From contig BJHW01000002.1 in assembly GCA_005405945.1 (NCBI GenBank), positions 1,798,001-1,862,000 of the forward strand: DNA of 64,000 nt, written 5' to 3'. Numbering within the stretch: position 1 is the stretch's first letter; each line of letters begins with the position of its first letter. Source of the DNA: Streptomyces violaceusniger. GTDB taxonomy: Bacteria; Actinomycetota; Actinomycetes; Streptomycetales; Streptomycetaceae. The translations under genes and the position numbers were made by a program. The notes below the pieces were generated by a model. That model saw only the letters and a list, made by a program, of their open reading frames with translations. It was not told the DNA's origin and did not search any database. Below, piece by piece: positions 1 to 9,745 of the stretch.

Positions 1-439
1 GACCACCTTGGTGTCGCCGGTGACCACGGTGACGTCCGCCGCGCGGGCGGCCGCGCCGAGCGCCTGGGCGACCCGGCCGACGGTGCTCAGCTCCGTGCCC
101 TCCTCCAGGATGAACGCACAGGACAGGTGTGCGGGAACGGCTCCGCTCATGGCCAGGTCGTTGACGGTGCCGTTGACCGCCAGGTCTCCGATGCTCCCGC
201 CGGGGAAGAACAGCGGGCGGACGACGTAGGAGTCGGTCGAGAAGGCCAGCCGGGCACCGCCGAGCGTGACGGCGGCCGAGTCGGTGAGTCCTCCCAGGGC
301 CTCGTCGCCGTAGGCCGGGAGGAAGAGGTGCCGGGTGAGCTCCGCGGAGAGCGCACCTCCGCCACCGTGACCCATGACCACCACCGGGTGGTCGCGCAGC
401 GGCACCGGGCAGGACCAGCCGGTGGTGTCAGTGGTGATG

Positions 440-447
<8 letters not shown>
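1..447 (-). CDS. hypE: HypE, carbamoyl dehydratase for [NiFe] hydrogenase cofactor (3' end cut by window edge)
   Basis: HypE dehydrates the thiocarbamate on its own C-terminal cysteine to a thiocyanate and hands the CN ligand to the HypC-HypD complex during assembly of the NiFe active site. The visible N-terminal 149 codons contain the family opening WSCPVPL, the glycine-rich HGGGG nucleotide-binding stretch and the TGDTKVV motif typical of the AIR-synthase-like fold. The C-terminal half with the catalytic Cys lies beyond position 1. I place the start at TTG 447, giving TDITTD at the N-terminus and overlapping the hypD stop by a few bases; a GTG at 405 and an ATG at 375 are poorer since they would cut conserved sequence. 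Last visible gene of the hydrogenase operon. hypA and hypB are not in the window and may follow to the left. Confidence 0.93.
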
Positions 448-1557
<1,110 letters not shown>

Positions 1558-1561
<4 letters not shown>

Positions 1562-1857
1562 CGGTTCTCCTTCTCGGGCGCCCTTTCCGCCTCGGCCGCC
1601 GCTCGTGCCCAGGCGTCGCCGAACTCCTCGTCCAGTGCCCCGATCCGCTCGAAGAGCCGGAGGGTGGCCAGGGCGGACTCCTCGTCGAGCCGCTGGATCG
1701 CGAACCCCACATGGACGATCACGTACTCACCGACCTCGATCTCCGGCAGATAGACGAGGCAGACGTCCTTGGCCACCCCGCCGAAGTCGACCCGCGCCAT
1801 CGGCGTGCCGTCCCGTTCCTCGATGCCGACCACGCGGCCGGGTACCGCCAGGCACAT
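1558..1857 (-). CDS. hypC: HypC/HupF-type hydrogenase assembly chaperone
   Basis: A 99-residue protein starting MCLAVPGRV, the invariant HypC opening; Cys2 (after Met removal the N-terminal Cys) binds the iron centre and HypD. The core is an OB-like beta barrel (about residues 1-75), followed by a longer helical tail rich in Ala and Glu. HypC shuttles the Fe(CN)2CO group from HypD to the large-subunit precursor. It lies 18 bases after hypF and overlaps hypD by a GTGA junction. No second HypC-like gene is visible, so this copy presumably serves the hydrogenase encoded just upstream in the same operon. Confidence 0.95.
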
Positions 1858-1875
1858 GTGTTCCTCCTCGCTTCC

Positions 1876-4191
1876 TCACGTCTCGGCGACACGGGCGGCG
1901 ACGACCGCCTGTCCCAGGGCCAGGCCGCCGTCACCGGGCGGGACCACCGTGTGTCCGAGGACGGTGAATCCGTCCTCGGCGAGTCCGGTGGTGCACATCT
2001 CGTCCAGGAGGGCGTTGGAGAACACCCCGCCGGTGAGGACGACCGTCCGCACGCCCGTGCTCCGGTGTGCCTTCCGGCAGGCGGTGCGGACCGCGCCGGC
2101 GACCGCCAGGTGGAAGCGAGCGGCGATCAGCGGGACCGCCGTACCCGCGCGGAGATCGGCCACGATCGCCGCCAGCAGCGGTGCGGGATCCTCGAGCGCG
2201 AAGGGGTAGCCGTCCCGCATTCCGCCGGCGGTCTGGGCCGCGGCCTCCAGTTCCACGGCGGCCTGGGCCTCGTACCCCGCCCGGTGGCAGACGCCCACCA
2301 GCGAGGACACGGCGTCGAACAGCCGTCCCACGCTGGAGGTCGGCACACAGGCGATGCCGCGTGCCAACTGGCTCTCCAGCAGACGACGTTCCTCGGGTGG
2401 GCAGGTGGCGGCGCACGGCAAGTCGGGCGACCAGGCGAGGCCGGCCGCGCGCAGATGGGCCAGCGCCATCCGATACGGGTTGCGCACCGCCGCGTCACCG
2501 CCCGGCAGGGGGACATACGCCAGGTGCGCCAGACGGCGGTAGCCGGCGTAGTCGGCCAGCAGCACCTCGCCGCCCCATACGGCGCCGTCGTCGCCGTAGC
2601 CGGTGCCGTCGAAGGCGACACCGAGCACCGGCTCGTCCAGCCCGTGCTCCGCCATCGCGGAAGCGATGTGGGCGTGGTGGTGCTGTACCAGGGTGAGCGG
2701 TCGGCCGTCACACCGTGCCCATCGCGCGGACCGGTAGCCGGGGTGGCGGTCGGCGGCGATGCGGACCGGCTCGACGCGGGTGAGCGCCCGCAGATGGCTC
2801 TCGGCACGCGTGAACGCGTGCTGGGTGGACAGACTGTCCATGTCCCCGATGTGGGCGGACAGCCAGGCGGCGTCGCCCTCCGCCAGGCACAGGGCGTTCT
2901 TCAGGTCCCCGCCGACCGCGAGGACCGGACGGACGGCCACCGGAAGGCGGATGCGCGCCGGGGCGAAGCCGCGCGAGCGGCGGATCGGCAGGGGCGAACC
3001 GTCCGCGCGGACCCGGACCACCGAGTCGTCACAGGCCACCACGATGGGCCGGTCGTGCCAGAGCCAGGCGTCGGCCAGCCCGTCCAGGCGGAGCATCGCC
3101 TCCCGGTCGTCGGTCACCAGCGGCTCGCCGGGGAGGTTTCCGCTGGTCATCACCAGGACGCCGGGGCTTGGTGGGTCGCCCGGAAGGCCGAACAGGAGCC
3201 GGTGCAACGGGGTGTAGGGCAGCATCACCCCGATGTCCGGGCTGCCCGGGCAGACCTGCGGTGCCAGTGGAGTCGGGGATCGGCGACGCAGCAGCACGAT
3301 GGGGCGGGACCGCCCGGTGAGGACGCGGCGCTCCGCCGGGCCGAGATGGCCGAGCCGGGCGGCGGTGTCGGCATCGGGGGTCATGACGGCGAACGGCTTG
3401 TCGCCACGGTCCTTGCGGCGGCGCAGTTCGCCCACGGCCCTCGGGGCGGTGGCGTCGCAGACCAGGTGATAGCCGCCGATGCCCTTGACCGCCACGATCG
3501 CCCCGGCTGCCAGCATCCGCCGGGCCTCGGCCAACGCGGCCCCGCCCTCCCGTCGTACGGCGCCGCTGAGTCTCAGGCGTGGCCCACAGGCCCAGCAGGC
3601 GATGGGCTGGGCATGGAACCGCCGGTCGGACGGGGCCGTGTACTCCGCCGCGCAGTCCGGGCACATCGGGAAGGCCGCCATGGTGGTGGTGGCCCGGTCA
3701 TACGGCATGGCGGTGGTGATGGTGAAGCGTGGGCCGCAGTCGGTGCAGGTGATGAACGGGTGCCGGTGGCGGCGGTCGGCCGGGTCGGCCAGCTCGGTCA
3801 GACAGGCGTCGCAGGTGGCGGCGTCGGGCGGGACCAGGGTGCGGCCGTGGCCCGTCGCGGAGGGCACGATCGCGAAACCGGTACCGCCGGTCGGAGGCAG
3901 CTCGGAGGTGGCCACGGAGGTGATGTCCGCCAGCGGGGGTGCGTCCGCCGTCAGCCGGTGGCAGAAGGCGGCCACCGCCTCGGGGCCGCCCTCGATCTCG
4001 ATCCGCGCCCCGTCCGGCCCGTTGGCCACCTGACCGGACAGGTCCAGTTCGGTGGCCAAGGCATGGACGAAGGGCCGGAAGCCGACTCCCTGTACCACGC
4101 CACCGACCGCCACCAGACGCCGGACCGGCCGTTGCGAGCCCTTGGTCTCCGGCTCCGCCGGGGCGGACGGGGACACCAGGGGCTGTTTCAT
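1876..4191 (-). CDS. hypF: HypF carbamoyltransferase
   Basis: HypF transfers the carbamoyl group of carbamoyl phosphate, through carbamoyl-AMP, to the C-terminal Cys of HypE: the first step of CN ligand synthesis. Domains are in the family order: acylphosphatase-like domain (GVVQGVGFRPF near residue 35), two Cys4 zinc fingers (CDACL...CTDCGPR and CPDCA...CWACGPR, about 125-205), a YrdC-like domain (about 210-390) and a Kae1-like C-terminal domain with the metal-binding HHHAH motif near residue 500. I choose ATG 4191 (MKQPLV) because a GGAAG sits about ten bases upstream; a GTG at 4248 in frame would add 19 residues. The 185 bases to the preceding protease gene may hold a separate promoter, though nothing convincing is seen. 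Confidence 0.93.
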   Translation of the reverse strand: MKQPLVSPSAPAEPETKGSQRPVRRLVAVGGVVQGVGFRPFVHALATELDLSGQVANGPDGARIEIEGGPEAVAAFCHRLTADAPPLADITSVATSELPPTGGTGFAIVPSATGHGRTLVPPDAATCDACLTELADPADRRHRHPFITCTDCGPRFTITTAMPYDRATTTMAAFPMCPDCAAEYTAPSDRRFHAQPIACWACGPRLRLSGAVRREGGAALAEARRMLAAGAIVAVKGIGGYHLVCDATAPRAVGELRRRKDRGDKPFAVMTPDADTAARLGHLGPAERRVLTGRSRPIVLLRRRSPTPLAPQVCPGSPDIGVMLPYTPLHRLLFGLPGDPPSPGVLVMTSGNLPGEPLVTDDREAMLRLDGLADAWLWHDRPIVVACDDSVVRVRADGSPLPIRRSRGFAPARIRLPVAVRPVLAVGGDLKNALCLAEGDAAWLSAHIGDMDSLSTQHAFTRAESHLRALTRVEPVRIAADRHPGYRSARWARCDGRPLTLVQHHHAHIASAMAEHGLDEPVLGVAFDGTGYGDDGAVWGGEVLLADYAGYRRLAHLAYVPLPGGDAAVRNPYRMALAHLRAAGLAWSPDLPCAATCPPEERRLLESQLARGIACVPTSSVGRLFDAVSSLVGVCHRAGYEAQAAVELEAAAQTAGGMRDGYPFALEDPAPLLAAIVADLRAGTAVPLIAARFHLAVAGAVRTACRKAHRSTGVRTVVLTGGVFSNALLDEMCTTGLAEDGFTVLGHTVVPPGDGGLALGQAVVAARVAET

Positions 4192-4376
4192 GGACACGGC
4201 GCTTCCGTCCGGAGTGGTCGAGCTTGCGCGAGGTCCCGGCCGTGCCACGAAGGCCGTACGACCAGGCCGTTCGTCATGTTAGGAACGGGTCAGGCAACGT
4301 TGGGAAACCACGCCCGCGCGGCGGTCCAACGCACCCCGAACGGCCCAGGCGACGAACAACGCCGCCCAGCGGCGGA

Positions 4377-4886
4377 CTAAACGGTTCCCCGGTCGTCGGT
4401 CAGCGCGCCGACGTGCCGAAGCCGGTCGTGCGCCTGGTCAACGGCCTTGGCCACGTGGCGGATCAACTCGGGGAGCGCGTCGGCCACCGCGGTGCTGAGC
4501 CCGCGGCCGAGGCCGAAGTCGCCCCCCTCCACCGCGTGCACCGTCAGCTCCCTCGGCATCCGGTCGAGCGCCGCGGCCAGGGCGAAGGTCTCGCCGAGTC
4601 CGAGGGCGTGGGTGCTGGCGGAGCGTGCGGCGCATCGCGCGGCCCGCTCTGCCGTCAGTGTGTGCAGTCGTCCCGGCTGTCCGGGGTGGGCGTGCACCAC
4701 TTCGACCACGACGACGGCGTCCTGACGGTGCCAGAGGCCGAGCATCCTCCCGGGCTCGCCGTCGCTGTCGGTCAGCACCGTGCCCTCGGGCACTCGGGCA
4801 CGCAGGGCCTTGATGACGGCCGGGCCCGCTCCGTCGTCCCGGCGGAACGGATTGCCCACGCCGATGACCACGACCCGGCCCGTCAT
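4377..4886 (-). CDS. Hydrogenase maturation endopeptidase (HycI/HyaD family)
   Basis: A 169-residue protein of the HyaD/HybD/HycI peptidase family, which checks nickel insertion and then clips the C-terminal tail of the large subunit. The N-terminus has the family signature IGVGNPFRRDDGAG (residues about 7-20), with the metal-sensing acidic residue in RDD; a second acidic position lies in VVEVVHA and the His-containing motif near residue 93 (STHALGLGE) matches the third metal ligand. The start ATG overlaps the stop of the large-subunit gene (ATGA), as expected for its dedicated protease. The predicted substrate site is after His in the large-subunit C-terminus. Cytoplasmic. Confidence 0.93.
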   Translation of the reverse strand: MTGRVVVIGVGNPFRRDDGAGPAVIKALRARVPEGTVLTDSDGEPGRMLGLWHRQDAVVVVEVVHAHPGQPGRLHTLTAERAARCAARSASTHALGLGETFALAAALDRMPRELTVHAVEGGDFGLGRGLSTAVADALPELIRHVAKAVDQAHDRLRHVGALTDDRGTV

Positions 4887-6238
4887 CCGCGCTCCACCGT
4901 CAGGTCCAGGAAGTGCGCGGAGCAGGAGATGCACGGGTCGTGGTTGCGGACGGCCCGCTCGCACAGCGCGGTCAGCTCCTCGTCGCCGGGCGGCTCGCCC
5001 GGCCCGTCCAGGCGGGACTGCACCTGACGGCGCAGGTCGTCCTCGATGGCCGCCTGGTTCTGCGCGGTGGGCGGCACGATCCGGGCCAGAGTGAGGGTGC
5101 CGTCGGCGTCCATGGCGTAGCGGTGGTAGAGCAGCCCGCGCGGCGCCTCGGTGGCGGCGCAGCCGGTCGCCGGGCGCGGTGGTACCGCGACGTACGGCCG
5201 CGAAGGCGGCTCGTAGGCGTCGATGATCCGCAGCGCCTCGGCCACGGCATGGGCCACCTCGACGGCGCGGACGATGATGCTCCGGAACGGATTGCGGCAC
5301 ACCGCGCCGGTGGCCGGATCGCCGAGCCCCGCCTCCCGCGCGGCGTCGAGGGCCGAGGGGTGGAGCCACTGTCCGCTGAGCGCATACCGGGCCAGGCACC
5401 CGGTCAGGTAGTGGTGGCCGTCCAGCTCGGACACCAGGGCGGTCGAGTGGGGGACCTGCCGTTCCACCACATGGCGCTCGAACTCCTCCACCGGAAGCGC
5501 TCGTACCGGGGTGGCGCCGTCCGAGCCCGCCCCCGCGGCCATGACGGCCGGGGTTCCGGAGTCGATCGCGTACCGGCCTGGGTCGCGCATCGCAAGGAAC
5601 GGGCCGTCGTAGCGGGCATCGGGGAAGTCGAAGTCGGCCACCCAGCGCACGGTCTCCAGCGCGTCGTCATGGGCCCGGCGCAGCCGATCGGCCAGCGGGA
5701 CGAGTTCGGCCGGAGCGGCCACGTGGTAGAAGCCACCCACTCGGACGTTGATCGGGTGGATGGCGCGGCCGCCGAGTTGCTCCATGATGGCGTTGCCCGC
5801 CTGTTTGATCCGCAGGCCGCGTTCCACGGCCGCGCGGTGCTCACGGGCGAGTTCGACGGCGCTGGGGTGGCCGAGGAAGTCGGGGGCGTGCAGCAGGTGG
5901 ATGTGCAGGGACTGGCTCTCGATCCATTCGCCGTAGTAGAGCAGCCGCCGCAGCTGCGCGAGCGGTCCGTCGACCGTCACCCCGCAGGCCCGCTCGATGG
6001 CCTGGCATGCGGTCGTCTGGTACGCGACCGGGCAGATTCCGCAGATCCGTGAGGTGATGTCGGGTGGCTCGCCATGGCCGCGGCCGACCAGGAACGCTTC
6101 GAAGAAGCGCGGCGGCTCATAGATCCGCAGGCGCGCCTCGGCGACCGTCCCGTCGCGCACGGCCAGGTGGAGGGCCGCTTCCCCCTCCACCCGGGCGAGT
6201 GCGTCCAAACGCAGCACACGGGACCCGCGATGGCTCAT
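4883..6238 (-). CDS. [NiFe] hydrogenase large (catalytic) subunit, group 3b-like
   Basis: The 451-residue catalytic subunit holding the NiFe(CN)2CO centre. Both ligand pairs are intact: RICGICP with Cys66 and Cys69, and the C-terminal DPCISCSAH with Cys436 and Cys439. The nine residues after this His would be the tail removed by the endopeptidase next door. The protein is shorter than membrane uptake enzymes (about 600) and matches cytoplasmic NAD(P)-linked group 3b enzymes; this assignment also rests on the neighbouring FAD/NAD and 4Fe-4S subunits. Start ATG 6238 overlaps the small-subunit stop (ATGA). Expected role: reversible H2 oxidation or evolution coupled to NAD(P)H. Confidence 0.94.
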   Translation of the reverse strand: MSHRGSRVLRLDALARVEGEAALHLAVRDGTVAEARLRIYEPPRFFEAFLVGRGHGEPPDITSRICGICPVAYQTTACQAIERACGVTVDGPLAQLRRLLYYGEWIESQSLHIHLLHAPDFLGHPSAVELAREHRAAVERGLRIKQAGNAIMEQLGGRAIHPINVRVGGFYHVAAPAELVPLADRLRRAHDDALETVRWVADFDFPDARYDGPFLAMRDPGRYAIDSGTPAVMAAGAGSDGATPVRALPVEEFERHVVERQVPHSTALVSELDGHHYLTGCLARYALSGQWLHPSALDAAREAGLGDPATGAVCRNPFRSIIVRAVEVAHAVAEALRIIDAYEPPSRPYVAVPPRPATGCAATEAPRGLLYHRYAMDADGTLTLARIVPPTAQNQAAIEDDLRRQVQSRLDGPGEPPGDEELTALCERAVRNHDPCISCSAHFLDLTVERG

Positions 6239-7077
6239 CGGGGCTCCTCCTCCGTCGGGGGCTCGGGTGCCTCCTGGGCCGCGAGCTCGGGTACGGGACC
6301 GTATTCGGGCGAGGCCGCGTTGAAGGTGCGGAAGACCCGCACGATGTCCCGCTCGGTCATGCCGTCGTGCCGCAGCTCGCGCACCATGGCCTTCAGGTTG
6401 GGCTGGACCATCGGCCCGAAGCAGCCGTAGCACCCGCGCCCGTAGGCGGGACAGAGGGCACCGCACCCGGCATGGGTGACCGGCCCCAGACACGGGATGC
6501 CCTGGGCGACGGTGATACAGGTCGTGCCGCGCCGCTTGCACTCGAAGCAGACACTGTGGCCGGAGACGTTCGGCTTGCGCCCGGCCAGGAACGCCGTGAT
6601 CACCTCCAGCAGCTGGCCGCGGTCGATCGGACAGCCGCGCAGCTCGAAGTCGACCGGCACATGCGCCGAGATGGGCGTGGAAGTGTCCAGGGTGGCGATG
6701 TACTCCGGGTCGGCGTAGACCGCGGCGCGGAACTCCGCCACGTCCGCGAAGTTGCGCAGCGCCTGGATGCCGCCCGCGGTGGCGCAGGCGCCGATGGTGA
6801 CCAGGCGACGGGAGATCCGCCGGATGTGGTGGATGCGCCGGACATCCTCGGCCGTGGTGATGGACCCGTCCACCAGGGAGAGGTCGTACGGTCCGGTCCC
6901 CGCGAGGGTGGCCGGCTCCCGGGAGTCCTCCGCACTGGACATCTCCAGGAAGTGCGTGATGCGCACCCGGTCGGTGAGCGGGAGCAGTTCGTCCTCGCAG
7001 TCGAGCAGGGTCAGCTGGCAGCCGTCGCACGAGGCGAACTTCCACACGGCGAGGGAGGGGCGGGGGTCGGGTTCCAT
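6235..7077 (-). CDS. [NiFe] hydrogenase small (Fe-S electron-transfer) subunit
   Basis: A 280-residue small subunit passing electrons from the NiFe site through Fe-S clusters to the diaphorase subunits. The proximal cluster motif CDGCQ (Cys17, Cys20) is at the N-terminus, completed by Cys in the CATAG and GIPCLGP segments; a Cys-rich stretch near residues 190-225 (CFECKRRG, CGALCPAYGRGCYGC) supplies two more [4Fe-4S] clusters. There is no twin-arginine leader, so the enzyme is cytoplasmic, as in group 3 and unlike secreted uptake hydrogenases. It starts at ATG 7077, one base after the preceding gene, and its stop overlaps the large-subunit start. Confidence 0.94.
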   Translation of the reverse strand: MEPDPRPSLAVWKFASCDGCQLTLLDCEDELLPLTDRVRITHFLEMSSAEDSREPATLAGTGPYDLSLVDGSITTAEDVRRIHHIRRISRRLVTIGACATAGGIQALRNFADVAEFRAAVYADPEYIATLDTSTPISAHVPVDFELRGCPIDRGQLLEVITAFLAGRKPNVSGHSVCFECKRRGTTCITVAQGIPCLGPVTHAGCGALCPAYGRGCYGCFGPMVQPNLKAMVRELRHDGMTERDIVRVFRTFNAASPEYGPVPELAAQEAPEPPTEEEPR

Positions 7078-7078
7078 G

Positions 7079-7891
7079 TCACAGCTCCCTGACCGCGAGC
7101 AGGGGCCGGGCGCGGTCGTAGCCGACCACCGGGCCGTCCCGGCACAGCAGCAGGGGCCCGAGCTGGCAGTGACCGCAGTGGCCGGTGCCGCAGCGCATGT
7201 TCCGCTCCAGTGACACCTGGATCCGACGCGCGGGCAGGCCGCGGATGAGCAGCGCCCGCGCGGTGTGCCGGATCATCACTTCCGGGCCGCAGATCAGCGC
7301 GGCGGTCCGATCCGGGCGCCAGTCGACCCGGTCCAGCAGGGTGGTGACCACGCCCACGCTGCCACGCCAGCCGGGGCCGGGCCGGTCGACGGTCACCTCC
7401 ACCTGGGCCGAGGTGCGCCGCCAGTGCTCCAGTTCCTCCCCGTAGAGCAGATCCTCGGGCGTGCGGGCGCCGATCAGCACCCGAAGGCCGCCGTAGTGCC
7501 CGGGGTGGTCGAGTACATGGCGCACCACCGGGCGCAGCGGGGCGAGCCCGATGCCGCCGGCGACCACCAGGACGTCCAACCCGGCCGCCGCGTCGAGGTC
7601 CCAGCCGGTGCCGTAGGGGCCGCGCAGGCCGATCGCGTCGCCCGCCCTGAGCCTGCACAGCGCGTCGGTGACCGCGCCGATCGAGCGGATGGTGTGCACC
7701 AGACGGTGAGCGTCACCGGTCGCGCTGACCGAGATCGGCACCTCCCCGACGCCGAAGGCGTACACCATGGCGAACCGGCCCGGCGAAAACTCCGACAGCG
7801 CCCGCCCCACCGGTGCCACCTCCAGCGACACACAGTCCGCGGTCTCCGCCGAAACGGCGGTCACCCGGTACGGCAGGGGCGCGGTGGTCAC
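7079..7891 (-). CDS. Hydrogenase FAD/NAD(P)-binding subunit (gamma type)
   Basis: A 270-residue ferredoxin-reductase-like subunit that exchanges electrons between the Fe-S chain and NAD(P). The FAD-binding barrel covers about residues 1-95 (PGRFAMVY, with the RxxS-like flavin loop replaced by PISVS), then the NAD(P) domain (VVAGGIGLAPLRP near 105-120 and CGPEVM near 210). The C-terminal part has a four-Cys [2Fe-2S] binding motif (RCGTGHCGHCQLG...C), as in dihydroorotate dehydrogenase electron-transfer subunits. Translation starts at GTG 7891, overlapping the upstream stop (GTGA); longer in-frame starts exist but lie inside the preceding gene. Homologous subunits are called HydG or HyhG in other organisms. 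Confidence 0.93.
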   Translation of the reverse strand: MTTAPLPYRVTAVSAETADCVSLEVAPVGRALSEFSPGRFAMVYAFGVGEVPISVSATGDAHRLVHTIRSIGAVTDALCRLRAGDAIGLRGPYGTGWDLDAAAGLDVLVVAGGIGLAPLRPVVRHVLDHPGHYGGLRVLIGARTPEDLLYGEELEHWRRTSAQVEVTVDRPGPGWRGSVGVVTTLLDRVDWRPDRTAALICGPEVMIRHTARALLIRGLPARRIQVSLERNMRCGTGHCGHCQLGPLLLCRDGPVVGYDRARPLLAVREL

Positions 7892-8342
7892 GAAGGGACG
7901 CTTCCGTGCGGCGTGTACAGGTCGAGCAACCGCAACCGGGTGGCCTGGAGCCGGTCGGCGATCAGCGCCGCGCACCGCAGCATCAGCTCGTATCCCAGCT
8001 CCGTATCGGCCATGCACAGCTCACGTACCTCGGCCGCCGGAAACTCCCAGGTCCGTACGGCCCCCAGAGCCCGGGCGCCCAGGTGCCAGCGATACGGGGG
8101 AAGATCCACGACCATCCGAGCTGCTGCCGCGGCCCGAGGGTCTCCACCACCTGGGCCCGCCGGCCGGGGACGTACACGTCCAGGGCGACCTCGCCGGAAC
8201 GGATGAGCCAGAACCGGTCGGCGACACCGCCCTCGTCGAACAGGGCACTGCCGGCGCGGAAGTCCCGCTCGTCGGCGAGCGTGAACAGCCGGTCGCGCTG
8301 CACCCGCGGAAGGGTGTCCAGCAGCAGCGGTCCCCCGGTCAT
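7888..8342 (-). CDS. Cyclic nucleotide-binding domain (Crp/Fnr-like effector) protein in hydrogenase operon, one-base frameshift
   Basis: About 151 residues once repaired. The first part (TLPRVQRDRLFTLADERDFRAG, then GSALFDEGGVADRFWLIRSGEVAL) is a clear cNMP-binding beta roll with the GE and following basic residue of the phosphate cassette; the second part (PPYRWHLGARALG, then AELRELC-like helix and a helical tail) continues in another frame. The break is at 8096-8100, a run of five bases where six restore the frame. There is no helix-turn-helix domain, so this is not a DNA-binding Crp; it is likely a small ligand-sensing partner of the hydrogenase. ATGA and GTGA overlaps on both sides show that it is part of the operon. 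Ligand unknown; the Arg normally contacting cyclic phosphate should be checked. Confidence 0.82.
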
Positions 8343-9496
8343 CGTGGCTCGTCCTCCGCACGCCGGGTCCAGTCGTACAGGGCCGCGGCCTCCTCGGTGA
8401 TGTCGATGGCGACCGGACACCAGACGATGCACCGACCGCATCCCACACACCCCGACGACCCGAACTGGTCGTACCACGTGCCCAGTTTGTGGGTGAGCCA
8501 CTGCCGGTAGCGGCTGCGCGACGTGGCGCGGACGGGGCCGCCCGGCAGATAGGAGAAGTCCAGATCGAAGCAGACGTCCCAGACCCGCCAGCGCTCGGCG
8601 TGGTCCCCGGTCAGGTCGGTGACGTCCTCGGTGGTGGTGCAGAAGCAGGTGGGGCACACCATCGTGCAGTTGCCACAGGTCAGGCACCGTGATGCGACGT
8701 CGTCCCAGCGGGGTGCCTCCAGTGTCTCCGCCATCAGCCGCCGCATGTCGGTGTCCGGCATCGCCCGGCCCATCCGCTCGGCGGCGGACGCGACGGCGCC
8801 CGCGGCGGCCCGGCAAACGGCCTCCGAGGCCGGTTCGCCCGGTAGCTCCGCCAGGATCTCGGCCCCCTCCGCGCTGCCACCTCGGATCCAGAACCGGTGC
8901 CCATCGTCATCGACCAGCTCGGTCAGCACCAGGTCGTACCCGGGTCCGGCGGCGGGACCGGTGCCCATCGAGACGCAGAAGCAGGTGCCCCCGGGTTCCG
9001 TGCACTCCACCGCCACCAGAAACGCCCCGGACCTCCTGCCCCGATAGACCGGGTCGGAGTGCGGCCCGGCGGTGAGGATCCGGTCCTGGACGGCGATGGC
9101 CCGCAGATCGCAGGAGCGGACGCCGAGGAACGCGAAGCGGGGAGGCGCGGTGTCGTCCGCCTCGATGACCAGCTCTCCGCCCGCGCGATCCGCCGTCCAC
9201 TGGCGGACCCGGGCGGGGTGCAAAAAGGTCTTCCACGACTGCGGACCGGCCGCGTTGGCGAACGCCGCGCCATCCGTACGCGACCGCAGCCGATACTGCC
9301 CGGCTTCGAGGTCCACACCCCATCCGTACGGCAACTGAGCAGCGGATTCCAGCTCTTCCAGCACGATGGCACCGTCCCGCACAGTGGGGCCGACCACTGT
9401 GTAGCCGCGCGCTCGCAACACATTGACCAGGGCGACCAGCCCCTCCTTACCGATCGCAACTCCTTCGGCAGAAGGAAGGGCCGACGCACTCACCAA
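8339..9496 (-). CDS. Hydrogenase 4Fe-4S dicluster subunit (beta type)
   Basis: A 385-residue protein of the HydB/AsrA type: an N-terminal domain of about 250 residues with scattered conserved Cys (VRSCD, FCVSMG) and a C-terminal 8Fe-8S ferredoxin-like domain with CLTCGNCTMVCP near residue 275 and CVGCGRCIVWCP near residue 352. It relays electrons between the small and FAD subunits. First gene of the hydrogenase operon. It starts at TTG 9496, or GTG 9493 just behind it; both follow a modest GGGGTGA ribosome site. The upstream 249 bases (9497-9745) to the next gene presumably hold the operon promoter, but I recognise no clear -35/-10 pair there. Confidence 0.92.
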   Translation of the reverse strand: MVSASALPSAEGVAIGKEGLVALVNVLRARGYTVVGPTVRDGAIVLEELESAAQLPYGWGVDLEAGQYRLRSRTDGAAFANAAGPQSWKTFLHPARVRQWTADRAGGELVIEADDTAPPRFAFLGVRSCDLRAIAVQDRILTAGPHSDPVYRGRRSGAFLVAVECTEPGGTCFCVSMGTGPAAGPGYDLVLTELVDDDGHRFWIRGGSAEGAEILAELPGEPASEAVCRAAAGAVASAAERMGRAMPDTDMRRLMAETLEAPRWDDVASRCLTCGNCTMVCPTCFCTTTEDVTDLTGDHAERWRVWDVCFDLDFSYLPGGPVRATSRSRYRQWLTHKLGTWYDQFGSSGCVGCGRCIVWCPVAIDITEEAAALYDWTRRAEDEPR

Positions 9497-9745
9497 AGCT
9501 CACCCCGGTCACCGGCGGACAACAGGACCCATCTGCTCACACGTCCCGCCGTGAACGCGGGAAGCGCGGCCCCGACACGGCGATGATCGGCCGAACGCGC
9601 ACACCAGTACCGCCGCGCGGCGTAGCCGCGACGCATCACGGCGGGCCGGGCGGCCTCGTCGGCGGCGCCACGTCCGCGCGACCGACCCGGCGATGACAGC
9701 GGTCGCGCCCCGGTGGCCGCGACCGTCGTCGAGGCCGTCAGGCCG

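Noticed and set aside
1711..4380. 889-codon plus-strand open frame
   Set aside because: Antisense to hypF and hypC; high-GC codon bias keeps the opposite frame open. No domain, Gly/Arg/Gln-rich composition.
9497..9745. Possible gene in the gap before the hydrogenase operon
   Set aside because: Only shadow frames of Arg/Ser-rich composition; no ribosome site or homology.
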